Source of the DNA: Curvibacter sp.
GTDB lineage: Bacteria > Pseudomonadota > Gammaproteobacteria > Burkholderiales > Burkholderiaceae_C
Length of the DNA: 34,830 nt
Direction: 5' to 3'
Assembly (NCBI GenBank): GCA_004293725.1
Contig: REAW01000032.1
Span: 1-34,830 of the forward strand
The notes under the pieces were generated by a model. The model made no database searches, was not told where the DNA came from, and saw only the letters and a list, made by a program, of their open reading frames with translations. Of the stretch, positions 27,809 to 34,709 are shown piece by piece (position 1 is the first letter of the stretch; each line of letters begins with the position of its first letter). Both the position numbers and the translations under genes were made by a program.

Positions 27809-29314
27809 TTATTGTTTTTGGGCTTGGGTTTGGCTTGCAGGGGCTACAGCGGGCACATCTTCTTCCAGAATCCAGGTGTCTTTGGTACCCCCTCCTTGCG
27901 AGGAGTTCACCACCAGCGAGCCGTCTTTCAACGCCACGCGGGTCAGCCCACCAGGAACCATCTGCACCGTTTTCCCAGAGAGCACGTAGGGACGCAAGTC
28001 GATGTGGCGCGGCGCAATGCCACTTTCAACAAACGTGGGGCAACTGGACAAACTGAGCGTAGGTTGGGCGATATAGCCGCTGGGGTTGGCCTCCACGGCT
28101 TTGCGAAAGTCCTCGATCTCGGCTTTGGTGGCCGCCGGCCCCACCAGCATGCCGTAACCACCCGCGCCATGCACCTCTTTGACGACCAAGTCTTTCAGGT
28201 TCGCCAGCGTATAGGCCAGGTCATCCTTGTTGCGGCACATGTAGGTCGGCACATTGCTAAGGATGGGTTTTTCACCCAGGTAGAACTCGATCATCTGGGG
28301 CACGTAGGGGTAGATGGACTTGTCGTCTGCAATGCCGGTTCCCACCGCGTTGCAGATGGTCACATTGCCCGCCTTGTAGGCGCCCATCAGGCCAGCACAC
28401 CCCAGAGTGGACGCAGGGCGGTACACCGTGGGATCCAAAAAGTCGTCATCAACCCGGCGGTAGATCACATCCACCCGGCGCGGGCCGCGCGTGGTGCGCA
28501 TGTACACAAAGTTATCTTTGACGAACAGGTCTTGCCCCTCTACCAGCTCCACGCCCATTTGCTGGGCCAGGAAGGCGTGTTCGAAATAGGCGCTGTTGTA
28601 CATGCCCGGGGTGAGCACCACCACCGTCGGCTCCGCCGTCGTGGCGGGGCTGCTGGCGCGCAGGGTCTCCAGCAACAGGTCGGGGTAATGCGCAATTGGT
28701 GCTACGCGGTGCGCGCTGAACAAATCAGGAAACAGCCGCATCATCATCTTGCGGTCTTCCAGCATATAGCTCACACCGCTGGGCACGCGCAGGTTGTCCT
28801 CCAGTACGTAGTACTCACCGTTGCCCTTGGCATCAGGGGCGCGCACGATGTCGATGCCGCTGATTTGCGAATAAATGCCATTGGGAACGTGGACACCCAC
28901 CATTTCGGGTCGGTACTGGGCATTGTTCTCAATCTGCTCGCGCGGCACGATGCCGGCTTTCAAAATCTCTTGGCCGTGGTAGATGTCGTGGATGAAGCGA
29001 TTGAGCGCGGTCACGCGTTGCGTCAGTCCTTTCTCCATCGTGGACCACTCATGCGCCGGGATGATGCGGGGAATCAGGTCAAACGGAATCAGGCGCTCGG
29101 TACCTGCGCCGTCCTCGTCCTTCTCGCCATAAACGGCGAACGTGATGCCCACGCGGCGAAAAATCATCTCCGCTTCTTCACGGCGCTTGGCCATCATGTC
29201 GCCAGGTTGGCGCGCCAGCCATTCGTCGTAAATTTTGTAGTGGTCTCGTATCTGCTCGCCATGAGTGAAAAACTCGTAGGGAAGCTGGGTGTACATCTCG
29301 TCGAATTTCCGCAT
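27809..29314 (-). CDS. Circularly permuted ATP-grasp type 2 protein
   Basis: A 501-residue member of the DUF404/DUF407 family. Characteristic sequences are RRVGITFAVYGE, IPFDLIPRIIPAHEW, the GVHVPNGIYSQISGIDIVRA block, PSGVSYMLEDRKMMMR, VDVIYRRVDDDFLDP and LVVKEVHGAGGYGMLVGP, which resembles the ATP-grasp nucleotide lid. It should ligate an amine to a carboxylate using ATP, with an unknown substrate. It heads a minus-strand unit with the alpha-E and HDOD genes. The C-terminus carries a Gln/Ala-rich tail. The start at 29314 gives the family's conserved beginning. Confidence 0.93.
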   Translation of the reverse strand: MRKFDEMYTQLPYEFFTHGEQIRDHYKIYDEWLARQPGDMMAKRREEAEMIFRRVGITFAVYGEKDEDGAGTERLIPFDLIPRIIPAHEWSTMEKGLTQRVTALNRFIHDIYHGQEILKAGIVPREQIENNAQYRPEMVGVHVPNGIYSQISGIDIVRAPDAKGNGEYYVLEDNLRVPSGVSYMLEDRKMMMRLFPDLFSAHRVAPIAHYPDLLLETLRASSPATTAEPTVVVLTPGMYNSAYFEHAFLAQQMGVELVEGQDLFVKDNFVYMRTTRGPRRVDVIYRRVDDDFLDPTVYRPASTLGCAGLMGAYKAGNVTICNAVGTGIADDKSIYPYVPQMIEFYLGEKPILSNVPTYMCRNKDDLAYTLANLKDLVVKEVHGAGGYGMLVGPAATKAEIEDFRKAVEANPSGYIAQPTLSLSSCPTFVESGIAPRHIDLRPYVLSGKTVQMVPGGLTRVALKDGSLVVNSSQGGGTKDTWILEEDVPAVAPASQTQAQKQ

Positions 29315-29382
29315 AAAAGACCTCTCTGATCACACCGTATGCAAGCTTCGGGCCACGGCTCCCATTGCCTGCCCGTGCACCA

Positions 29383-31035
29383 CTATGGCACAAGATGATG
29401 CCAGTACCGCCGATGGTCTTCCCGTATACACGCCACATTGTGGGGCAGCTCCGAGCGCCAGCGCATCGCACCACAACGGGGCGATGTCACCAAATTGATG
29501 CGCGCCTCGGCGTACCGCGCCAGCACGGGCGCGGCCGGGTGGCCAAAGCGGTTGCGGTAGCCGGCTTGCACCAGCGCCCACTCGGGTGCCACGGCTTCCA
29601 GAAATTCAGCGGTGCTGGATGTTTTGCTGCCATGGTGTGGCACCAGCAGCACGGCAGCACGTAACTGGTCGGTACCCAGCCAAGTCTGCACCAAGCGCGC
29701 CTCCTGGGCTGCTTCTATGTCGCCCACCAGCAACGCGCTGTTGGTACCCGTGCCAATGCGGAGTACGCACGACAGGGCATTCGGTTTGACGGATGCCGCG
29801 TAGTCCGCTGCGAGCGGATGCAGCACCTCAAACGACACGCCGTCCCACACCCAGCGCTGACCCGCTTCACAGCGCTGCCCAGGGCGCACCTGCTGTAGCG
29901 GATGCCCGGGCTCTATCGAGCTTAGCAATGCGGCTTGCGGCTGCATGGCCAACACGGCTGCTGCACCGCCCACGTGGTCGGTGTCGCGGTGGCTCAACAC
30001 CACGGTGTCCAGCTGCACGTCCAGCGCCTTGAGCAGCGGCACCAGCACGCGATGGCCCGCATCACTTTCCAGGCTGTAGCGCGGCCCGGCATCAAACAAC
30101 AACGCATGCCCGGCGGTGCGCACCAGCACGGCATTGCCCTGCCCTACATCGGCGGCCAGCAGTTCAAATTCACCCGGCACGGGCAGCGCCGGGCGCCACA
30201 GCAGCAACGGGAAAACCAATGGAAGCCCCAGGGCGCGCACATGCCAAGGCAGGGGTAACACACCGAGCAGCCCGCCGCCCACTGCCAACAGCCCCCAGCC
30301 CAGCGGCGGCAAAGGCCAAGCAACGGTGGCCCCGGGCCATGTGGCCAACGCGCTCAACCACCACCAAAGCAGTTCGGTGGCCTGCGCTGCCAGCCCCCAA
30401 ACCATGGGCACCATCACGCCCAGCAAGGCCAGCGGCGTGAGCAACAAGGTGACCCAGGGAATGGCCAACAGATTCGCCACCAGCCCCACCAACGAGAGCT
30501 GACCAAACAACAGCAGACTCAGCGGCGCCAGTGCCAAGGTAATGACCCACTGCTCCCGGAGTAAATGCCAAATCTTCAAGGCAAATCGCCCTCCAGAGCT
30601 CTTGGAATATGCGCGAGCAGCTCCTGAATCCGTAGCAAACAACACCCCTACGGCGACAAAACTAAGCCAAAAACCCGGCTGCAGCAGTGCCCATGGGTCC
30701 AGCGTCACCACGGCAGCGCAGGCAAGCATCCATACCAGCGGCCAGGGCCAGCGCGCACCCGCTAGGCGAAGGACGGTGATGGTGGCCAGCATCAGGCAGG
30801 TGCGCTGCGCGGGCACGCCCCAACCGGCCAACACTGCGTAGCCACAGGCCAACAGCAGCCCTCCCACCAGTGCCGCAGAGGGTGCGGGCAAAGCCAGGCA
30901 TAAGCGGCGCGAACGCCGCCACAACGCCCCCGTCAACAAACCTGCCCCCCAGGCAAACATGGTGATGTGCAGCCCGGAGATGCTGATGAGGTGGGCCACG
31001 CCCGTTGCGCGGAATACATCCCAGTCGCTGCGCTG
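29383..31035 (-). pseudogene. comEC: comEC, 5'-truncated by an insertion
   Basis: The frame contains the last ~550 residues of a ComEC/Rec2 DNA-uptake channel: the competence membrane domain starting at RSDWDVFRATGVAHLISISG, then about ten helices, then a beta-lactamase-like domain with the LSHRDTDHVGG metal motif. The usual ~260 N-terminal residues (first helices and the DUF4131 OB-like domain) are missing. Going upstream the recognisable protein ends near Q/V at 31033-31038, and a TAA at 31075 closes the frame. The sequence beyond is AT-rich and repeat-bearing, so the missing part is presumably on the far side of an insertion. A GTG at 30999 could in principle begin a shortened product. A dispersed repeat is fused in frame at 30572-30623. 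Confidence 0.88.
30572..30623. repeat. Dispersed repeat copy inside comEC
   Basis: On the minus strand it begins GGAGCTGCTCGCGCATATTC, continues with CAAGAGCTCTGGAGGGC and ends GATTTGCCTTGAAGAT. Compared with the copy at 2054 the 13-bp AGCTGCTCGCGCA core is identical and most of the rest agrees. It encodes ARAYSKSSGGRFALK in a loop between helices of ComEC. Here the repeat reads along the gene, whereas in the GH42 gene it reads against it. Confidence 0.75.
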
Positions 31036-31041
31036 GACACC

Positions 31042-31058
31042 GACAATAGAGTCATTAA
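31042..31058 (+). repeat. End repeat 1 (GACAA-N4-GTC-ATTAA)
   Basis: GACAATAGAGTCATTAA. The outermost copy, with one extra base between the GACAA and GTC blocks compared with the other three copies. It lies eight bases inside the proposed transposon terminus, the position of the first transposase site in related elements. Confidence 0.6.
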
Positions 31059-31062
31059 GACT

Positions 31063-31082
31063 GACAAATAGTCTTTAAATGG
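31063..31082 (+). repeat. End repeat 2 (GACAA-N3-GTC-TTTAAATGG)
   Basis: GACAAATAGTCTTTAAATGG. It begins 21 bp after repeat 1, two turns of the helix. The 12-bp part GTCTTTAAATGG is identical to that of repeat 4 at 31329. Confidence 0.65.
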
Positions 31083-31091
31083 ACCGTTTCA

Positions 31092-31107
31092 GACAATGTG
31101 TCCTTAA
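31092..31107 (+). repeat. End repeat 3 (GACAA-N3-GTC-CTTAA)
   Basis: GACAATGTGTCCTTAA, 29 bp after repeat 2. The half GTCCTTAA occurs again at 31145 without its GACAA part. Confidence 0.6.
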
Positions 31108-31320
31108 TTGACGCGAATTTTTTCCATTTCACTTTAGGCCCCAAGTCCTTAAATCAAACCACCTAACCATTTGATTTTGTTAGGTTTTGTGCAGGGCTTG
31201 TCGGACACTCTGTACGACACCTACCTCGACCTGCCCAAACGTCCTCCGCAAGTCCCTCGAACGGCCAAAATCACCTAGACATCCAAGCTTCGTTGTTTTG
31301 CGCTATTTTTCGACCATTCA

Positions 31321-31340
31321 GACAATATGTCTTTAAATGG
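31321..31340 (+). repeat. End repeat 4 (GACAA-N3-GTC-TTTAAATGG)
   Basis: GACAATATGTCTTTAAATGG, 45 bp beyond the stop of the Xre gene. It matches repeat 2 at 17 of 20 positions. A half copy GTCGTTAA follows at 31361. Its distance from the other three resembles an internal transposase site, or an operator of the Xre protein. Confidence 0.6.
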
Positions 31341-31384
31341 AAATCCACTCCAACATTAAAGTCGTTAAGTGAATACCTGCCCCG

Positions 31385-31624
31385 CTAAGCGCTTTTAACG
31401 TCCTCAAAGAGCCTCTGAACAGGCACACCTAGGGTATTGGCTAGCTTTTGAACGTTATCGACTGTAGCGTTCGCCACGCGACGCTCAACCTGGCTGACGT
31501 ATGTACGGTGAAACCCGGCCATCTCAGCGAGCTTTTCCTGCGAAACACCCATTTTGGTCCTCAACTCTTGGACGTTTGCTGCCAGAAGAGCTCTGGCCTC
31601 GGTCGACTGTTCTTTAGTTTGCAT
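31385..31624 (-). CDS. Small Xre-family HTH regulator
   Basis: A 79-residue protein that is almost only a helix-turn-helix domain (about 15-70): LRTKMGVSQEKLAEMAGFHR then TYVSQVERRVANATVDNVQK. The FHRTYVSQVER recognition region and the following DN-KLA stretch are very like the controller (C) proteins of restriction-modification systems, though no methylase or endonuclease gene of known type adjoins. It reads toward the transposon end. Directly upstream lies a tandem array of 15-bp repeats (31647-31706), probably its operator. It may control the element or its cargo. Confidence 0.85.
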   Translation of the reverse strand: MQTKEQSTEARALLAANVQELRTKMGVSQEKLAEMAGFHRTYVSQVERRVANATVDNVQKLANTLGVPVQRLFEDVKSA

Positions 31625-31646
31625 GCCTTAAGGGTGCCTAAATACC

Positions 31647-31706
31647 GTCGAAAAATCTACAGTTTATACATCTACCGTCTTTACATTCACTGTCTATACA
31701 TCTACA
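31647..31706. promoter_or_regulatory. Four tandem 15-bp direct repeats before the Xre gene
   Basis: Four adjacent 15-mers read GTCGAAAAATCTACA, GTTTATACATCTACC, GTCTTTACATTCACT and GTCTATACATCTACA. The consensus is GTCTATACATCTACN, with the second and fourth copies differing at only two positions and the first most diverged. The array starts 22 bp upstream of the Xre start and ends 75 bp before the plus-strand cargo gene at 31782. It could be an operator array for Xre and the divergent cargo promoter; iterons of a replicon are an alternative with no replication gene seen. Confidence 0.7.
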
Positions 31707-31781
31707 CTTCAGCATCACCAACGTTTTCGCCAGGTAAGCCCGCCTTTTCGCCTGGATGGAATCTGCATTAGGAGATTCGAG

Positions 31782-32159
31782 ATGCTCAATTCACATGAAG
31801 CAAATAAGTACCAAGAATTTATCGAATCCATATGGGTCGACGAGGAATGTGAACTTAGGCCAGATATTGGCTTAAGGGACTGGCGGTGCTTCCAACTTCA
31901 GCTTCCAGGTTGTTTCAAGAAAACACTACATCTTGTAGGAACAGCTGGACGAAATCAACGAATGCATGTCAGCAACCCAGTCACCAGTATCGACCGCATG
32001 GACTGGACCGCATGCGTCCACGGAGGCTGTGTCTATGCGCTCGGCATTCAAAATGAACGCTCCACATTCAATGAACAAGCCTGGCAGCAATGGAAGGTAA
32101 GTCACAACATTCCCCACTTCGTCGACGTGACCGCTGAGTTTCTCGGCCAATTTGACTAG
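31782..32159 (+). CDS. Hypothetical protein, first cargo gene
   Basis: A 125-residue soluble protein I do not recognise. It has no signal peptide or membrane helix, and is rich in aromatic residues (seven Trp or Tyr-type blocks such as LRDWRCFQLQLP and MDWTACVHGGCVYALG). A good ribosome site, AGGAG, stands seven bases before the ATG. It is the first gene after the 15-bp repeat array. Codon use is AT-richer than in the chromosome to the left. It lies 42 bp before the HAD gene and could be co-transcribed with it. No function is offered. Confidence 0.7.
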   Translation: MLNSHEANKYQEFIESIWVDEECELRPDIGLRDWRCFQLQLPGCFKKTLHLVGTAGRNQRMHVSNPVTSIDRMDWTACVHGGCVYALGIQNERSTFNEQAWQQWKVSHNIPHFVDVTAEFLGQFD

Positions 32160-32201
32160 TCGCAATGAAGTAGCGCCGCTGCGAACAATGGAGCGCACCC
32201 A

Positions 32202-32720
32202 ATGAAAGGCACAGGCAAACTCGTCCTCTATCTTGACTTTGATGGGGTACTGCATCATGAAAACGTGTGGTTCCATCCAAACTTAGGCGAGTACTTTCCT
32301 TCACACCCTCCAGTGCAATCGAAGCTCTTCGAACACGTGCCACTGCTAGAGCAACTGCTTGAACCCTACCCAGAGATTTGCATCGTCCTAAGTACGTCGT
32401 GGGTTCTTAGGTATGGATGCGCGAAAACAGCAAAGAACCTCGGACCACGGTTGCGCCAGCAAGTAATTGGCGCAACGTTTCACTCGCGAATGAGCCGGCA
32501 AAGTTTTGAATACTTGTACCGAGGCGTGCAAGTCATGGACGACGTGCGTCGACGAAAGCCGCTCGACTGGCTCGCACTTGACGACACAAACGAAGGATGG
32601 CCCGTGTCAGCGGACGGGCATTACATACAAACACACTCGCAGCTGGGCATTGCTGAGCCGCAAGTGCTGGAAGCTACAAAAGCACGCCTTGCGTTGCTAT
32701 CAATGAAAGGCAAAAAATGA
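32202..32720 (+). CDS. HAD-fold protein (type seen in Swiss-army-knife RNA repair)
   Basis: A 172-residue protein with haloacid-dehalogenase motifs: LDFDGVLH at 11-18 (nucleophile D12, acid D14), LSTSW at 63-67 for motif II, and LDWLALDD at 121-128 for motif IV. There is no large cap insertion. The LSTSW and WLALDD spellings are characteristic of a HAD group annotated in bacteria as HAD domain in Swiss Army Knife RNA repair proteins. It should remove phosphate from a nucleic-acid end or small molecule, inferred from the fold only. Its stop overlaps the next gene's start by ATGA. Confidence 0.8.
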   Translation: MKGTGKLVLYLDFDGVLHHENVWFHPNLGEYFPSHPPVQSKLFEHVPLLEQLLEPYPEICIVLSTSWVLRYGCAKTAKNLGPRLRQQVIGATFHSRMSRQSFEYLYRGVQVMDDVRRRKPLDWLALDDTNEGWPVSADGHYIQTHSQLGIAEPQVLEATKARLALLSMKGKK

Positions 32721-32950
32721 CCACACCGTTCGAACGAACGCGCGCATTAGTGCTGACAAAAGATTTTCTGCAACGGCTGTCTTCGCTTGGCGATGACGTA
32801 GTGCCGCATGAAATTTCGGTGGAAGCTGAGACGCTGTTGCGTCACTATCCAGGCCTGGCGGATATTGAAATAGCACACCTAAGCTGTCCGATATGGTTCG
32901 GCCCAGTGCCGCCGTGCTCCCGCCGGAGCGGAACGGTTCCCCCCCGCTGA
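32717..32950 (+). CDS. BPSL0761-like small protein, possibly with a damaged C-terminus
   Basis: A 77-residue protein overlapping the HAD stop by four bases, hence coupled. The start MTTPFERTRALVLTKDFLQR and the LLRHYPGLADIEIAH block are typical of the BPSL0761 family of small betaproteobacterial proteins of unknown function. The last ~20 residues (PVPPCSRRSGTVPPR) are proline- and arginine-rich and come from a locally GC-rich stretch unlike its surroundings, so the natural end may have been replaced or frameshifted. I recognise the family only by its usual opening and central motif. Confidence 0.65.
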   Translation: MTTPFERTRALVLTKDFLQRLSSLGDDVVPHEISVEAETLLRHYPGLADIEIAHLSCPIWFGPVPPCSRRSGTVPPR

Positions 32951-33069
32951 TTGCAACTCGGCAGGCGAGATGATTCTGCACACCGCGTGTTTACTAGCAA
33001 AGCTCATGCACAGTGAAATGTCCGAGGAGAAAACTTTTCGGTTCTTAGGTTAGCAAGAGCTAGCAACCT

Positions 33070-33102
33070 GTACCCAGTTAGTTGAAGGTAACAATGGGGT
33101 AC
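33070..33102 (+). promoter_or_regulatory. Hairpin upstream of the UDG-like gene
   Basis: GTACCC (33070-33075) pairs with GGGTAC (33097-33102), and inner GTTA pairs with TAAC. The structure ends 22 bp before the start of the UDG-like gene and could act on its leader or end upstream transcription. No T-run follows. The stems are short, so this is tentative. Confidence 0.35.
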
Positions 33103-33124
33103 AGCACAAAATGAAAAAATACCT

Positions 33125-33886
33125 ATGAATCAATCAATGTTCGACCGTTTCGGTTCCGCAATTCGAAATTTCAGTGGAGCACCGGATTCTCCTGACTTAT
33201 TGATAGCTAAGGAATCGAATATTGCATGCTATTACGCACCATTTGACATCATTAATCCGGACGCAAAAATCGTTCTGGTTGGCATAACACCTGGGCGAAC
33301 CCAGGCTGTGAATTCCCTCGTAGAAGCTCAAAGACAGTTGAAACTTGGAGCGACACCAGAAGCAGCAATGCATAAAGCAAAAAGCACTGGTGCGTTCTCT
33401 GGAGCGATGCGCTCGAATTTGACTTCACTGCTAGACCATATTGGATTGCAAAGATGGCTCGACATTGGCAGTTGCAATGAACTTTTCGGAGGCGCAAGCC
33501 ATTTGATGCAAAGCACTTCAGTTTTGCAATTTCCTGTGTTCGTAAGCGGAGAGAACTACAACGGTACTCCAGACCCGACCGTGAGCCCACTTTTAAGGCA
33601 AATGCTCATTGAGCATTTCGTACCGGTCGTCAAGGCTCTGCCAAATGCAGCCTTCGTTCCGCTTGGTCCGGTGCCGACAAAGGTAATGCAGTGGCTGCTC
33701 GAGACGGGTCACGTATCGAAGGTCCAGCTCATTCAAGGTTTGCCACATCCAAGCGGCGCGAACGCTGAGCGGATTCAGTACTTTCTTGGAAAAAAGGATG
33801 TCTCTTTGCTGTCAACGAAAACAGACCCAATCAAGCTCGATGCTGCGCGCCAAAGCTTACGGGCTGCTGTGGCTGGCCTGCGCTGA
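33125..33886 (+). CDS. Uracil-DNA glycosylase superfamily-like protein
   Basis: A 253-residue protein resembling the uracil-DNA glycosylase fold. The motif KIVLVGITPGRTQ (48-60) sits where the water-activating GQDPY-type loop lies, and GLPHPSGANAERI (205-217) where the HPS loop lies that holds the base. It lacks the Asp or Asn of a classical glycosylase in the first motif, so it may bind or act on DNA differently. A weak ribosome site precedes the ATG. It lies between the HAD/BPSL0761 pair and the microprotein/DUF pair. Glycosylase activity is inferred from fold only. Confidence 0.7.
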   Translation: MNQSMFDRFGSAIRNFSGAPDSPDLLIAKESNIACYYAPFDIINPDAKIVLVGITPGRTQAVNSLVEAQRQLKLGATPEAAMHKAKSTGAFSGAMRSNLTSLLDHIGLQRWLDIGSCNELFGGASHLMQSTSVLQFPVFVSGENYNGTPDPTVSPLLRQMLIEHFVPVVKALPNAAFVPLGPVPTKVMQWLLETGHVSKVQLIQGLPHPSGANAERIQYFLGKKDVSLLSTKTDPIKLDAARQSLRAAVAGLR

Positions 33887-33895
33887 AAAAATAGC

Positions 33896-33912
33896 ACCCG
33901 TTCGCAACGGGT
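33896..33912. terminator. 7-bp hairpin after the UDG-like gene
   Basis: ACCCGTT and AACGGGT pair perfectly around CGC, 10 bp after the stop. On the minus strand it is followed by a T-rich run (TATTTTTT), but no minus-strand gene precedes it; on the plus strand there is no T-run. It may help end the upstream transcript. Confidence 0.45.
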
Positions 33913-34024
33913 TGAATGCTAAGCCTCAAATTTCCAAACTCAATGAGTTCAAAGGGGGTTAGAAGGCCAAAAATGTGCGATAAACCGGATAGAGAAAATA
34001 TAAAAATGCAGAGGGATGGGCACA

Positions 34025-34189
34025 ATGCTAAGCGAATGGGAGCAAGATTTAAGACGCGTCATTCAAAAGACTGATGCTCCGTTTTTGGGGTACTACGCCG
34101 AGCTCTCCAAGATTTTCACGGCGGCAAATGCACCCATGTCAAAAGAGTTGGCCGCAACGGTTCAAAAAATTCAAGAGCTCTCCGCTTAA
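34025..34189 (+). CDS. 54-aa microprotein upstream of the nuclease-like gene
   Basis: ATG CTA AGC GAA to a TAA at 34187-34189 gives 54 residues: start MLSEWEQDLRRVIQKTDAPF, end ATVQKIQELSA. It is predicted helical and amphipathic, with no membrane segment. A GAGGGATGGG stretch stands before the ATG as a ribosome site. The next gene begins 25 bp after the stop, so the two are likely one unit. It is short and of unknown function; a partner or inhibitor of the neighbour is possible. I do not recognise a family. Confidence 0.55.
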   Translation: MLSEWEQDLRRVIQKTDAPFLGYYAELSKIFTAANAPMSKELAATVQKIQELSA

Positions 34190-34214
34190 CTAGATTGCAA
34201 TCAGCAACAGTCAA

Positions 34215-34709
34215 ATGGATGAGACTGAATTTCCCGCGCTAATTCGCGAGTTGTATGACTTGGTCGCCAGGCTAGAGAACATGTTTCCTGGGCGGCACTT
34301 CACGCCTGATGGCCACTTGGTCGGAAGTATTGGTGAAGCCTTTGCCTCGTACTATTACGGTGTAAAACTGCATCGTGCGTCATTTGAAGGGCACGATGGA
34401 ACCGTAGGAGAACGACTCGTAGAAGTTAAAGCAACTCAGGGAACAAAGGTTGCGCTTTCCAGCGAACCTCAGCACTTGTTGGTCCTGAAGTTGTTCAAAG
34501 ACGGAAGTTTTGAAGAGGTTTACAACGGTCCAGGCGCACAAGTGTGGGCCCGTTGTAATCCGCCTCAAGCTGCCAATAAGTCAAATCGAAAGCGTGGGCA
34601 ATACCACGTAAGTCTTTCTGTTCTCAAAACCATGATGGCAACAGTTGATAAGACACTTGCATTGAAGGTAGTCCATCCATTACCGACAATGAGCGAGAGA
34701 AGCGTCTAA
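34215..34709 (+). CDS. DUF6998-like protein with PD-(D/E)XK-type residues
   Basis: A 164-residue protein that I think belongs to the DUF6998 group. GSIGEAFASYYYGVKL (38-53) is followed by D61 (EGHDGTVGE) and VEVKATQG (69-76) with E70 and K72, which is the E...D...E-x-K order of restriction-endonuclease-like nucleases, with a helix, then beta hairpin, then helix. The conserved H and Q around these residues also fit. It lies downstream of the 54-aa gene. Nuclease activity is inferred; a substrate cannot be named. The C-terminus (KVVHPLPTMSERSV) is unremarkable. Confidence 0.65.
   Translation: MDETEFPALIRELYDLVARLENMFPGRHFTPDGHLVGSIGEAFASYYYGVKLHRASFEGHDGTVGERLVEVKATQGTKVALSSEPQHLLVLKLFKDGSFEEVYNGPGAQVWARCNPPQAANKSNRKRGQYHVSLSVLKTMMATVDKTLALKVVHPLPTMSERSV

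Larger units (their letters stand above)
31078..31384. other. Gene-free left end of the element
   Basis: No coding sequence of quality is present on either strand. Apart from the end repeats it holds an AT-rich stretch and a GC-richer one (31190-31270) with no recognised motif. Confidence 0.6.

Noticed and set aside
31647..31706. CRISPR array
   Set aside because: The 15-bp units are directly adjacent with no spacers, so this is an operator-like or iteron-like array.
32970..33053. 27-codon ORF after the BPSL0761-like gene
   Set aside because: Too short, no ribosome site, and no family; it may be a remnant of the small protein's lost end in another frame, but this could not be supported.
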